Source: Massariosphaeria phaeospora (lineage: Eukaryota > Ascomycota > Dothideomycetes > Pleosporales). Taken from it: a stretch of 64,000 nt of DNA. Shown piece by piece: positions 12,545-23,422 of the stretch. Each line of letters starts with the position of its first letter. The stretch's first letter is position 1. Position numbers and translations under genes: made by a program. Where the stretch lies: the NCBI GenBank assembly GCA_011032825.1, contig JAADJZ010000018.1, forward strand, positions 434,001-498,000. The letters run 5' to 3'. A model generated the notes under the pieces. That model ran no database searches, was not told the origin of the DNA, and saw only the letters and a program-made list of their open reading frames with translations.

Positions 12545-13078
12545 GTCTCTGCTTCGAATGGTTTGCCAGGCGTTGTCGGACCTTTGCGTATCGTGTTTAA
12601 GTTTCTTAGGCGGCTGTGTCAAATTGACTGCATTGGAGCGGCCTTTTGGTGTTCTTAGCTTCGTATAGTCATTGCCCGTCCAGCGGTTGTGGTGTTGGTG
12701 TACTAGGGAAACGATTGAATACCTGCCAGATTTGCGCAGTCCGGTAGCTTCGCACTCTATTGGTGATGTATCACGTCCTCTGTACATGGTATAATTATTC
12801 CTGGTGAAGATTTTCTGCCGCTTGTACAGTTTGGTGAGGCTGCGCGCTGGCGCTGTCCTGTGGCGCTGTGGCGCTGTGGCGCTGTGACGCGGTAAGAACA
12901 GAGAAGGTGCACAAAGTGGGGCACTAGATCTCAGCTCCTGTTTTCTTTCATATGGGGTGAGACCGCGACTTCATCTTCATCTCTCACCTTCTTGCCTTTC
13001 CTCAATATTGTGCCAGCTATCCCAATTGTTGGTTTCGCAATTTCCACCCCGCCCAACACAGCTTACCCCGCTTGCATC
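12545..13078. other. intergenic, 3' flank of lraC and promoter of UAP1
   Basis: No gene. An 8-bp tandem array TGGCGCTG (three clean units at 12861-12884, another at 12848) sits about 200 bp before the UAP1 start, and a CT-rich leader precedes the start codon. Confidence 0.55.
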
Positions 13079-14723
13079 ATGGAAGCCGTCAAGGATACCA
13101 TCAACTCTGCGCTGGAAGCGCTAAACCTCACAAGCGGTGACCAGACCAAAGAGCCCGCCGAAGAACAGGTAAATGAGCTGAAGTCCAAGTACGCAAAGGC
13201 CGGACAAGAGCAGGTCTTCGCCTTCTACGACAAGCTCTCCGCCACAGAGAAAGCGGGGTTGTTTGAGCAGCTGTCGAACTTCGACCCCGACCACATCAAC
13301 AAACTTGCCGAAACAGCTCTCCACCCACCGAAGACCGAGTCGACCGAGACCACGCTCGAGCCGCTCCCCGACAATGCTACCTCGTCGGTTCTCGATTCGA
13401 AGACGGAGGATCTGTCGAGGTGGTACGACAGCGGCTTGGACTTGATCGCGGAGAACAAGGTGGCAGTCGTCCTGATGGCTGGAGGGCAGGGGACACGATT
13501 GGGCAGCTCCGCTCCCAAGGGCTGCTTCGACATTGGTCTGCCGAGTAAGAAGTCGCTCTTCCAGCTCCAGGGTGAGCGAATTGCGAGGGTAGAGCAGCTA
13601 GCTAAGAAGAAGCACGGCAAGAACAGCGTCACAGTTCCGTGGTACGTTATGACCAGTGGACCGACACGAGGACCAACTGCGAAGTTCTTTGAGGAGAATA
13701 ACTACTTTGGACTCAAGAAGGAAAACGTCGTCATCTTTGAGCAAGGTGTACTTCCTTGCATCTCAAATGAAGGCAAGATTTTGATGGAGAGCAAGTCGAA
13801 GGTGTGTCAGACATCCAGTCTGAAGAGTCGGTATTTCGGGCTTTACTGACTGCTTAGGTTGCGGTTGCTCCAGATGGTAATGGCGGTCTCTACCAAGCAC
13901 TCATCAAATCAGGTGTCGTTTCGGACATGGGCAAACGTGGTATCCAGCACATCCACGCCTACTGCGTCGACAACTGTCTAGTCAAAGTTGCAGATCCCGC
14001 TTTCATCGGATTCTCTGCATCCAAGAGCGTCGACATTGCGACGAAGGTTGTCCGCAAGCGCGATGCCAAAGAGTCCGTCGGTCTTATTCTTCAGAAAAAC
14101 GGCCGTCCCGATGTTGTTGAGTACTCGGAAATCGACGCTTCTGATGCAGAGGCGAAAGACTCCAAGAACTCAGACCTTCTCAAATTCCGCGCTGCGAACA
14201 TCGTCAACCACTACTACTCGTACGGCTTCCTCAAGAGCATCCCCGAGTGGGCGGAGAAACTACCCCACCATGTTGCTCGCAAGAAGATCCCGAACGTCAA
14301 CACGGAAACGGGCGAGACCATCAAGCCGGAGAAGCCCAATGGCGTGAAACTGGAGCAGTTTGTGTTCGACTGCTTCCCCTTCCTCACCCTCGACAAGTTC
14401 GCCTGCATGGAAGTGAAGCGAGAGGACGAGTTTTCCCCACTAAAGAACGCGAGAGGTACCGGCGAAGATGACCCGGATACTAGCAAGAAGGACATCATGA
14501 CCCAAGGAAAGCAATGGTTGCAGGCCGCTGGCGTAACGGTTGTGAGCGAGAAACAAGACGATGGAATTGAAGTTTCGCCATTGATCTCTTATGTAAGATC
14601 CTCTCCTCCAGTCTTTCGTTGTTGCACCGTCAAATTCTAACTTTCGAGCAGGGCGGCGAAGGCCTTGAATTCCTCAAGACCCGCACCATCAACGCTCCAG
14701 CGGTCATCGAGACGGAGGACTAG
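13079..14723 (+). CDS. UAP1: UDP-N-acetylglucosamine pyrophosphorylase
   Basis: Makes UDP-GlcNAc from GlcNAc-1-phosphate and UTP, the donor for chitin, N-glycans and GPI anchors; cytosolic. Exons 13079-13801, 13858-14592 and 14652-14723; introns 56 and 59 bp; 509 residues, typical of fungal UAP1/QRI1. The nucleotide-binding signature [19 protein letters not shown] is at about residue 135, followed by [26 protein letters not shown] and the conserved C-terminal block [12 protein letters not shown]. The last exon supplies only 23 residues, ending APAVIETED. An in-frame ATG at 12992 would add 29 hydrophobic residues; the ATG at 13079 (MEAVKDTI) aligns better with the family start. Confidence 0.96.
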
Positions 14724-16510
14724 ACAACGCGGACATGGTCTTGCCTAAGTAGACTTAAAATCGCCATGCTACTGCCACGGGCAGCAACAGTGAACAGATA
14801 CAAAATAACTATATCGATCGTATGACAAATAGCTATCGTCGAGTGTGTACATGTGGGTCGTGAGCCTTTGTGAGCCTTGTTCAAAGCAGCGAGTTTCCCA
14901 AAACTGAAGACATACCCGTAGTAGACAGTGAATGTGGCCCGGCCCTGGTGGTACAGTATACCTACACAAGACCCATGATACGGAGTATCACCCCTCCCCT
15001 AATGCAGGAACACGCTCCTCGTGGCTAATATCACCCACCCGGATCCCGTAGGCCCACCCATGTCCGGCCTGAGCAACTCCTTTTCTGGCCATATTACCAA
15101 CGGCCCACCGCGCTAACCATTCAAGGGGCAAACCGAAGACCTAAATTCGTGCCATTATTCCTGCATGCCAGGCCTTTGACAGCGTCGCATGACAATGGCC
15201 GCTGGCGTAAGGTGATATGCGGCTCGCCCCTTAATGCAGGCCGCAAGCACCAGGCTCGGAGTGAACCGACAGATACCGGCAGAAGAGATCGATGCACCTG
15301 GTACCGGTATCTATCTAGCTACGCACGACGCTGTGCAACTCTAGCTTGTTGCTGTTGCGGTTGCGATTGCGGTCGCTAGAAGTACTCCGTATAGGCGTGG
15401 GCACTCGGGCTAGCTCTGCTCCAACCGCCGTGAACAGATGGCAAAAGCATAGCAAAAACGCGAAGTAAACTCGGTACGGTCTACCGGATCTACAGTGAAA
15501 TGAGGGCGATGTCCCGCGTGTGCCTGGGCTCGCGTCTGCACATGGAGCTGAACAGTGCCCCCCTAGGCCGCTTTGTTATTGTGCCATTTTACGGGGCTAC
15601 GCGGGGGACTGGGGTTGGGCAGAAGACGGCAGCTTCGGGCATAGCGGCAGGAGGGTCAGCAAGCTGCAAAGAAGAATGAAATGAGGCCCGATCCGCCGCC
15701 CAGATGGATGCGCCGGATACGGCCCCGGGGCGTTGATGGCTAGGGGTGGTATGGGGTGGGGTGGACGGGCTTTGCAGCGGCCAACGTGGCAACACAGAAC
15801 ACAGGCGCCTAGTGAGCTGTGACGGCACCTGCACCTGTGGGCATGCAGGTGCCTGGAAAGTCACAACACGGAACAAGTCACAGCGGCCTGCAGTTGCGGT
15901 TGCAAAGCTGTCCGCTGGCCGGGCGTCTGTCGTCTTTCGTCGTTCGACCTCGGCGGCCAAATTGCGCATGCTCGCTAGCGCTCCAGGGCCAGGGCTTTGC
16001 CGGAGTGCCCAGGTGCCAGGTGGTGTGCAGGGGCCAGCCGCCTTGGAAAGCAGATTCCTTTTCAAGCCGCACCACGGCTCCGCTGTTCAAAACCTCACCT
16101 TTCCGCCCACCTTTTACGCTCTTGCATCTTGTTCGGAGGACGGTCGCTGCTGAGGGAAGGACTGGAGATTTGATCAACGTACGTTGTCCGCCTGCCTGCG
16201 TGGCCGTCGTGCGCGCGCCACGTCTGCGATCGCCGTGCAGCCCGCCGCCCCTCGAGTCCTCGAAATTTGTCCCGCTAACACGCTTGCGCAGGTGAAGGAA
16301 TCGAAGACGTGAACGAAGCAGGTACTTGCGCCCACATGCTCTTGTCCACCTTGCGCTTCTCCCTGCGCCGAGCAAACACTCGAAGCAGGCACGCGTCGAG
16401 CAAACGCTGCCTCGACCGCTTTTACCCACTGCCCACCGCCCCTTTTCGCATTCCTCCCCAGCCAACCTCGTTACTCACACGGCGACTCAGATCTACGCGG
16501 AGGAACCAAC
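14724..16510. other. gene-free stretch between UAP1 and GIS2
   Basis: About 1.8 kb. Overlapping frames on both strands look random. Two copies of the over-represented 9-mer occur (TACGGAGTA at 14979-14987, TACTCCGTA at 15383-15391). The part nearest GIS2 is C/T-rich and probably promoter plus 5' leader. Confidence 0.5.
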
Positions 16511-17611
16511 ATGTCGTCTCTATCTCGTCGTGCGTGCTTCAAGTGCGGAAACGTGGGGCACTATGCTGGTGAGCTTCCCACGTTCTTTAGTGGTGGCGCG
16601 CTGCCGTGGGACACTGGTGGGAGCGCCTGTCGCAACAAGGCTGGTCGCCAGCCAGTGCCTACGTTGCGCAGTCGCCAACTATGCCGTACAACTTGCAGAA
16701 CGGCATCTGCTGACGTGGAAGTTTAGAGGTGTGCTCCTCGTCCGAGAGGCTCTGCTACAACTGTAAGACTCCATGCGCCCACCTCACACGCGCGAACAGA
16801 TACTAACAGCAATGCAGGCAAACAGCCCGGTCACGAGTCTAACGGATGCCCGCACCCGCGCACCACTGAGAGTACGTTACCCACATCCTGTCGAAACCCG
16901 TTGTTCTGCTGTAAACATGGCGAGTCCCAGTTCATAAACAAATCATGGGGATATTGTGGCATATACGCCGACTTGGATGTTTGCTGACTCGTTACAGCGA
17001 AGCAATGCTACCATTGCCAGGGTCTCGGCCATGTCCAGGTATGTTGTTCGAGTCAAGACTGAATGGGCTTTTGCTAATTTCTCCAGGCGGATTGCCCTAC
17101 TCTTCGTCTGAGCGGCGCTGGAACAAGCGGACGATGCTACAGCTGCGGCCTCACTGGCCATTTGGCGCGTAACTGCCCAAACCCGGGTGCCGGCGGAATG
17201 GGTCGCGGAGCCCCTGGTCCTCGCGGCGGATATGGCGGCGGCGGCGGCGGCTTCAGGGGTGGTTTTGGTGGCGGCCCTCGTCCGGCTACTTGCTACAAGT
17301 GTGGTGGACCAAACCACTTCGCTAGGGACTGCCAGGCTCAAGCCATGAAGTGCTATGCCTGCGGCAAATTGGGTATGTACTATCGCCTAGAGTTCACGAT
17401 TATGAGTGGCTAACGACTTGCAGGTCATATCTCTCGTGACTGCACTGCTCCCAACGGAGGCCCACTGAACACTGCAGGCAAGACCTGCTACCGATGTGGC
17501 GAAACTGGACACATCTCCCGTGATTGCACTCAGGCTGAGGTCAATGGCGACAGCACCGCGCCTGCTCCCGCCTCGGTGCAGCCTCCTGCCCCAACGACTG
17601 CTGTGGTCTAG
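16511..17611 (+). CDS. GIS2: Gis2/CNBP-type CCHC zinc-knuckle protein
   Basis: Single-stranded nucleic-acid-binding protein; yeast Gis2 and animal CNBP bind mRNA and polysomes and act in translation and stress granules. Six exons: 16511-16568, 16727-16762, 16818-16871, 16998-17038, 17087-17372 and 17424-17611 (introns 158, 55, 126, 48, 51 bp; TACTAAC branch site in the second). 220 residues. Seven CCHC knuckles follow the C-x2-C-x4-H-x4-C pattern: [99 protein letters not shown] Gly/Arg (RGG-like) linker separates knuckles 4 and 5. Four junctions fall inside knuckles, which is why single-frame reading breaks the gene up. The C-terminus is Pro/Ala-rich. Confidence 0.95.
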
Positions 17612-18609
17612 GCTACTAAGCATACGAAGGCCACATAATGCGGATGGAATTGCCACGCTGACGCTGAAAGATATTGCTATAGCCCCTGTTTGGATTTTCT
17701 GCTTTCTTTTCCCTCCCACAATCGTTTCTTAGCCCCGGTCGCCTCTTTATACCGTTCACCCGGCACCGGCAACCTTACGCACTCACGAGTTACTATCATC
17801 GAGAAAAGTTTTCACGAATCCTACACTGATACCCACGAACGTTATATCCCTTTAAGCAGAAACCATCATACCTTTGGACGACGGCTTGGCGGCTTGAGTA
17901 CGACATTATCTAATCTTCTTTGTGATCTAGGCTTATTACCTCTCTTTGGAAGGTACCGAGTTGGACCGCTTGGATAGACTAGACTTGTCGGATTTCTATG
18001 GCAGACCTGGAAGGCGGCTGTGGCGATGGAGGGATTGGGATGGGAGGACGAGGAGTGAAAGGGGAGAAGGCTGCTGTGTGTGTCCGTCGGAGCCAAGTTG
18101 GTTAGGCATTCGTGTGGCTTGTTGTGTTTTTACGTCCCTGTTTTTTGCGTACCGAGTTGGCTTATAGCATGGCATTTACCGCCCAATATACCTGTGAATA
18201 TCAGCCGGACTTGACCGTATGCGCGGTTCTTATCTGATCTCTGTGGATTCAGGCCTACCTCATGTGTATGTGCGGTATACAGATTAGTATGCGGACCTGT
18301 AAGCCAGCGCAGTATGCGCAGTGTCACCGAAGGCACTGGTAAGGGACAGGTTTCTACAGCCCGAATATTGTCTTCCGCTTGGACTATTGAGGTGTGTCTT
18401 TACTCGATGGTGCCCGGTCAATTAAGCATTGCCCGGGCGTTCCTTCCCCAGCTGGCACGACCACGTGCTTTCGCGTCAGCGCGCCTTCGCTCTTTCCTTC
18501 CCGTCTTATCATTCTGATTTTTTCATTCTTTCGTCTCACCTCACATCCAGTTCTCGTCCCTTCATCTGATCAGTCACATCTCCCGTTTACCTTTCATCTA
18601 CAGGAAAAT
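17612..18609. other. intergenic GIS2-DMC1
   Basis: About 1 kb without a credible gene. It contains the GIS2 3' flank and the DMC1 promoter and leader, the last ~150 bp being C/T-rich. Confidence 0.5.
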
Positions 18610-19987
18610 ATGGCTCCATCCTCGGTTGCAAGTGATGAATCAGGCAATGACGTAGAAGTTCCCTGATTCTCAATGGCGAGAAGAGACTGACTGAGAGAAC
18701 AGGATGGCTTTATTGTCGATATCGACGCGATCCAGGCACATGGGATCGGTGCGGTCGACATCTCGAAGCTCAAGGCTAATGGCTACTACACCATCTCCGC
18801 TGTGCATGCTGCTACCCGTCGTAGTCTCTTGAAGATTAAGGGATTCAGCGAGATTAAGGTTGAGAAGGTGAAGGACGCTATCGCGAAATGTCAGGTATGT
18901 GGCGCTACCTAGAAGCATGGCTGCTCAAGAGTGCACTCACTTAGCAAACATCTAGCCCGCCGCTGGAGGTTTCCAAACCGCCCAAGAACTAGGACAACAA
19001 CGCAAGCGAGTGACGAAGATCTCGACTGGAAGCAAGCAGTTTGATACCATCCTTGGAGGGTGAGATCCCTGGACTATACTTAAGCAATATTCAATATTGA
19101 CATCGCGTAGTGGCTTCCAAACCATGAGCATCAGTGAGGTCTTTGGCGAGTTCCGTTGCGGAAAGACCCAGCTGTCGCACACTATGTCTGTTATCGCACA
19201 ACTTCCAAAAGACCTCGGTGGAGCAGAGGGCAAGGTGGCATATATTGGTATGGCACTGTTTGTCCTTCTAGGCACTGGCTGACCGGGTTGTAGATACCGA
19301 AGGTACCTTTCGACCTGAAAGGATAGCCCAGATAGCAGAACGCTTCGGAGTCGATCCTGAGACTGGTATACTAGCCTCGAGTTCGCGAGTGGCCATTTCA
19401 TTGACGATTCCAGCCCAAGAGAACATCACATACGCGCGAGCCGTCAACTCGGAGCATCAGATGGAGCTCCTCAACAAGATATCCGAGTTCTTCGTGGGCA
19501 ATGAGTATCGTCTCTTGGTCATCGACAGCATCATGGCGTTGTTTCGTGTCGACTTCGTGGGTCGAGGCGAATTGAACGAGCGGCAGCAGAAGCTAAACCA
19601 GTTCTTATCCAAACTGACTCACGTCGCAGAGGGTATGCATGACTGCACTTCCTCTTTACTCGCACTCACTGACCACGGCCCGCAGAATTTAACGTTGCTG
19701 TCCTCATGACCAATCAAGTTCAGAGCGATCCAGGAGCAAGTGCCCTGTTCGCAGGTGCGGATGGTCGAAAGCCTGTCGGCGGTCACATCCTCGCCCATGC
19801 GTCTACTACCCGCATACTACTCCGTAAAGGACGGGGTGAGGAACGGGTGGCCAAGATTCAGGACTCACCTGGTAAGAGACCCATTTAGCTCTTGCTTCTA
19901 GTACTGATGGTGCATCCAGATATGCCGGAGAAGGAAGCAACATACATCATCACTAACGGTGGTATCAACGATCCGGAGAAAGTGTGA
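18610..19987 (+). CDS. DMC1: meiotic recombinase Dmc1
   Basis: RecA/Rad51-family strand-exchange protein of meiotic recombination, acting in the nucleus. Eight exons: 18610-18657, 18703-18894, 18956-19059, 19111-19247, 19294-19365, 19414-19632, 19686-19871 and 19920-19987; introns 45-61 bp; 341 residues. The first donor could instead be after 18651 (same phase, two residues shorter). An N-terminal helix-hairpin-helix segment ([20 protein letters not shown]) is followed by Walker [10 protein letters not shown], Walker [13 protein letters not shown] and the C-terminal core ending [10 protein letters not shown]. The choice of Dmc1 over Rad51 rests on [10 protein letters not shown] and [14 protein letters not shown], where Rad51 has a SVTSLYRTD-type block and GELSARQ. 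The intron 19366-19413 is 48 bp, in frame and stop-free, so it can be mistaken for coding sequence. Confidence 0.94.
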
Positions 19988-20703
19988 TATCTTCATCTGC
20001 TATAGAGGGAGATCAAAGGATCTTTTCGACATGTAATGTGGCGTGTGTGGTGGACGATTGAAGATATGGTGGGAGACGGATATGAGTCTGTGGGAGATAG
20101 GACGGAGCCTCATTTCAGTGATACTTTTTCATGAAAGATAGCCATTGATGATGGGGTCAACTGAATCAACGTACTTAGTATGTTCTGTTGAAAAGCACTC
20201 TTTCCGTGTAACACTTACGCTACATGTCTAGTGCGGGTAGCGTTTGACGCCGCACAGCAAGCTCGAATCTCAGGTAAGAGCATGGAATATTTCCAGAAGA
20301 ACATTACCTTCTCGTATTCGCGAAGAGCGAGTGGTAAACATTGCATGGGTTAATTTTCTAGCTCGAATCAAGCACTTCTGAGAGTTCGGCATCTGAGGTT
20401 TAGCGGAGGCCGAGCTGAGCTGAAGTCGCACGAGCCGCAATGACGCGCGGTTGGGAGCTTTCGATTGGCACTTTGCTAGGCAGCAGCAGCAGCACCCGCC
20501 TTACCCAATCTTGCCGGCCACAGTAGTCTCAATAGCTGAGAATGCGAGACCTTATGACGGGCGCGGGGTGATATTTGAGGCGGTGCTGCCGGCTCTTCAA
20601 CGAGCTCAAGCTTCTGACCTTCCCCTCTTATCTCCTGCGAGATCCATCCACATTTTACATTTGCCGCCCCTCTATCAACAGGTATCCTTACAGTACAGCA
20701 ATC
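19988..20703. other. intergenic DMC1 - PPxY protein
   Basis: No gene. DMC1 3' flank and the promoter/leader of the next gene; a short CAG run lies near 20480. Confidence 0.5.
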
Positions 20704-23046
20704 ATGGCCGACAATGCACCAAATCGCAACAACCAGCCTCCGCCGCCATTAGCCACCATCGACTCTACCTCCAACGCCAACGTCCCCTTCACACCTCGAT
20801 CCAGCTCGTTTCCCGATGGCCTCGACTCGGACTCTGACCTCGATGCCTTCGTACCGACTCCTACCCACAGTCCAGGCGGGCCTCAGTACGATGAGCTACC
20901 TCCGTCTTACGACGAAGCCCAGCAACAGGCGCTGCAAGATGCAAGAGCTGGGGTTCCACCCCTGGACCCGAATGACCTCGAGGTTCGGAATTTGGTGCTG
21001 GACGATAACCTAGCTGCGCCGAGCCCTGCTTCGCCGCCACTGTCGTCAAGATCGCCGGGGAATCCCAATGCATATGAGCTCGAGCAGGACAGCAGACGGA
21101 ATGGCAGTGGACATGGGACGGATATCCCAATGTACCAAGTCCATGCTTCAGAACAGATTCTAGTGGGACGCATGCCGACTGGGGCATCCGCTCCTGTCCT
21201 GGATATGCTTCTTAGTCAAGCGCTCGAGTTTGCGCACCACGAACCGGATACCGATGCAAGATATGCGCCGCGATTGATGCGTCCCGTTGCCATTCCTCAA
21301 CAGAATGCGCGAGTTTCTTCAGAAGATGAGACTAGTAGACGAGGACGCCGTGGACGTCGTGGACGCGAAAGGAGAGACGGAAGAAGAGAAGGACCACAAT
21401 TTACCGGGCAGTGGCGAGGATCTTCTAACGACACCGCAAATGCTGGAATTGATCCTACACATGAGCCAGTTCAGTTCCTTAGAGCATATGCAAAGGCGCT
21501 GCATGCTCATTCCATCCGGCCCGCTGAGTTCACTGAGTTCTTGGATGGTCTCAATACTTTGTGCATTGCCACCGGTTCTACGGCCAACCATCTCGTCCAA
21601 CGAGGCATGGACAGCAATGTCGAACCATCGCTTGTGCACAACTATATCGACTCAGCGAACGAAATCTTCTTCGCACCTCGTGGTCTTCGGGTGTCCCTCC
21701 AGTCTCTATATACTCTACTCGATGCGCTGAACATCCCTAATGAACGAGGACAACGATCCGGTGCTGTTGTAAGTGCTCTGGACGACCACCTTACAGCGCC
21801 CCAAAAGGCGCAAGCGTTACACCCATGGGCTGAGCAATTGGAAAGCGACGTGCCGTCCATGAGTACACAGTCGCTTGTCGTAAAAGAGATGAGCGAGCGG
21901 TTGCGACACCAGCCTCAGAACTCTCCAATTTATGACCAGGAAGCACCATCGGGCGGTGATCACAAGGTTAATAGTGAAAAACAAGATGATGACCCTCCGC
22001 ATTCCGTTCCTGAACTTCCTCCAGGCCCGGACAGTACCTCGCCCTGGCCGTGGGGTAACGGTAATGCTGGAGCCGGGCGGCCTTTTGGGCCTTTTGAAAT
22101 GCCAGGAGCTTGGCCACCGGGCGCATCCGGCCGGGGTCCATTTTCACAACACCGCGAACGCGGGCGTGGACGCTGGGGTAATCACCGCGGCCCAGGTGCC
22201 CCTCCGTCTCCCTTCGGCCTGCAAGGCTTCCCCAGTGCTCCACGCGGTTTCGGTCCCGGCACGAATGCCAACACGCTCGGAAACGAGTGGGCAGCCTGGG
22301 GCGAAGGCATCGCAAAGTGGGGCGAAGACTTTGGAAAGCGCATGGAGAAATGGGGCCAGCAGGTTGGACAAGATGCAGCAAGAGGAGGGCCTGGAGCCTG
22401 GCGCGGTGGACCTGGAAGAGGCGCTGAACCCTGGGCACCTCGTGGGCCGTTTGGGTGGAACCAGCAGGCTGCACAGGGTCCGGGTGCACAAAGTCAAGGA
22501 CTCGACCGTGGTGGGCAAGAGTCTGGTGGGCAAGAGTCTGGTGTGTATGGATCCGCGAACACAACGCGAACGCACCAGAGCCAAGAAGGGAAACGAGACA
22601 ATTATGATGATAACGACGACGATGACTCGTCCTCCAACAGCGACTCGTCAGACTCGGACTCAGACACAGACGCAAACGCAAACGCAAACGCAAACGCCCA
22701 CTTCGTCGCCGCCGCAACCGCTCCATCCAAGGGCAAAGAGCGCAAGCTCGAGAAGAAGGAGTGCAAACGGGGGCTGCGCCGGGAGAAGAAGGACTTGAAG
22801 CGCGAGGAGAAGGAGTGGGGCAGGAGTTTGGAGGCCGCGGGGCTGCAGGGCGAGGAGCGCAGGGTGGAGATGGAGAGGGTGAAAGAGGTGTTTGGGGGGA
22901 GGAGGAGGGAGGTTAAGGGCAGGTGGAGGGAAAGGAGGGAGAGGAGGAGGGAGGAGAGGAGGGAGAGGAGGGGTGGGAGTGAGAGTGTGCGTGATGGTGG
23001 GGATGGGGAGGGGATGGTGTGGCTTGTGGTTGAGAATCTGGATTAG
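20704..23046 (+). CDS. conserved-looking protein with PPxY motif, Gly/Trp-rich region and charged C-terminus
   Basis: Single exon, 780 residues from ATG 20704 (context ATCATGGCC); an in-frame ATG at 20575 would add 43 residues. Function not recognised. The N-terminal 100 residues are Pro/Ser-rich and acidic, with LPPSYDEA, a PPxY motif that WW domains such as those of Rsp5-type ligases can bind. An Arg/Gly cluster follows (RRGRRGRRGRERRDGRR). About residues 255-340 form the most globular part (PVQFLRAYAKALHAHSIRPA to YIDSANEIFFAPRGLRVSLQ). Next come a Gly/Pro/Trp-rich segment with repeated KWG/EKWG, an acidic Ser/Asp run, an Ala-Asn repeat encoded by GCAAAC units (about 22671-22699) and a very basic/acidic C-terminal helix-like tail. 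Possibly a trafficking adaptor or RNA-associated protein; this is a guess from composition. Confidence 0.8.
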   Translation: MADNAPNRNNQPPPPLATIDSTSNANVPFTPRSSSFPDGLDSDSDLDAFVPTPTHSPGGPQYDELPPSYDEAQQQALQDARAGVPPLDPNDLEVRNLVLDDNLAAPSPASPPLSSRSPGNPNAYELEQDSRRNGSGHGTDIPMYQVHASEQILVGRMPTGASAPVLDMLLSQALEFAHHEPDTDARYAPRLMRPVAIPQQNARVSSEDETSRRGRRGRRGRERRDGRREGPQFTGQWRGSSNDTANAGIDPTHEPVQFLRAYAKALHAHSIRPAEFTEFLDGLNTLCIATGSTANHLVQRGMDSNVEPSLVHNYIDSANEIFFAPRGLRVSLQSLYTLLDALNIPNERGQRSGAVVSALDDHLTAPQKAQALHPWAEQLESDVPSMSTQSLVVKEMSERLRHQPQNSPIYDQEAPSGGDHKVNSEKQDDDPPHSVPELPPGPDSTSPWPWGNGNAGAGRPFGPFEMPGAWPPGASGRGPFSQHRERGRGRWGNHRGPGAPPSPFGLQGFPSAPRGFGPGTNANTLGNEWAAWGEGIAKWGEDFGKRMEKWGQQVGQDAARGGPGAWRGGPGRGAEPWAPRGPFGWNQQAAQGPGAQSQGLDRGGQESGGQESGVYGSANTTRTHQSQEGKRDNYDDNDDDDSSSNSDSSDSDSDTDANANANANAHFVAAATAPSKGKERKLEKKECKRGLRREKKDLKREEKEWGRSLEAAGLQGEERRVEMERVKEVFGGRRREVKGRWRERRERRREERRERRGGSESVRDGGDGEGMVWLVVENLD
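22671..22699 (+). repeat. GCAAAC hexanucleotide microsatellite in coding sequence
   Basis: Four to five GCAAAC/GCAAACGC units encode alternating Ala and Asn after an acidic Ser/Asp run. Confidence 0.75.
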
Positions 23047-23422
23047 TTGATCACACGACATGGCATCAACACCACCGCTACCGCCAACGCGTTACGCCAG
23101 GACAACCACTAGTCCATCTCACTCCCGCCCCTTCCGCTATTCAACCCAATATACCTTGAAACAATACGGAGGCAACCCACAGTGTACACGCCTTGACTGC
23201 TTCGACATAAGAGCATCATCAGATTTCGATACCTAACTGTACGCCAATCTACGCTCTTCTTTGGCGAACAGTGAATTTTGGACAGGACGGATATAGTAAT
23301 AGGATTGATAATGATAGATTGGATTATGGAATGAATGAATGAAGTAGAGTTGGCCACAGACTGCATCGAACAAGATATGAGAGTCGTTTAAGATAAAGCC
23401 CTTCGTGTACCCTGGTTCCGTC
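23047..23422. other. short intergenic, convergent gene ends
   Basis: Between two convergent genes. Nothing coding; probably both 3' UTRs. Confidence 0.5.

Noticed and set aside
18610..19987. Assignment of the recombinase as Rad51
   Set aside because: The Walker B region [10 protein letters not shown] and [14 protein letters not shown] follow Dmc1, not Rad51.
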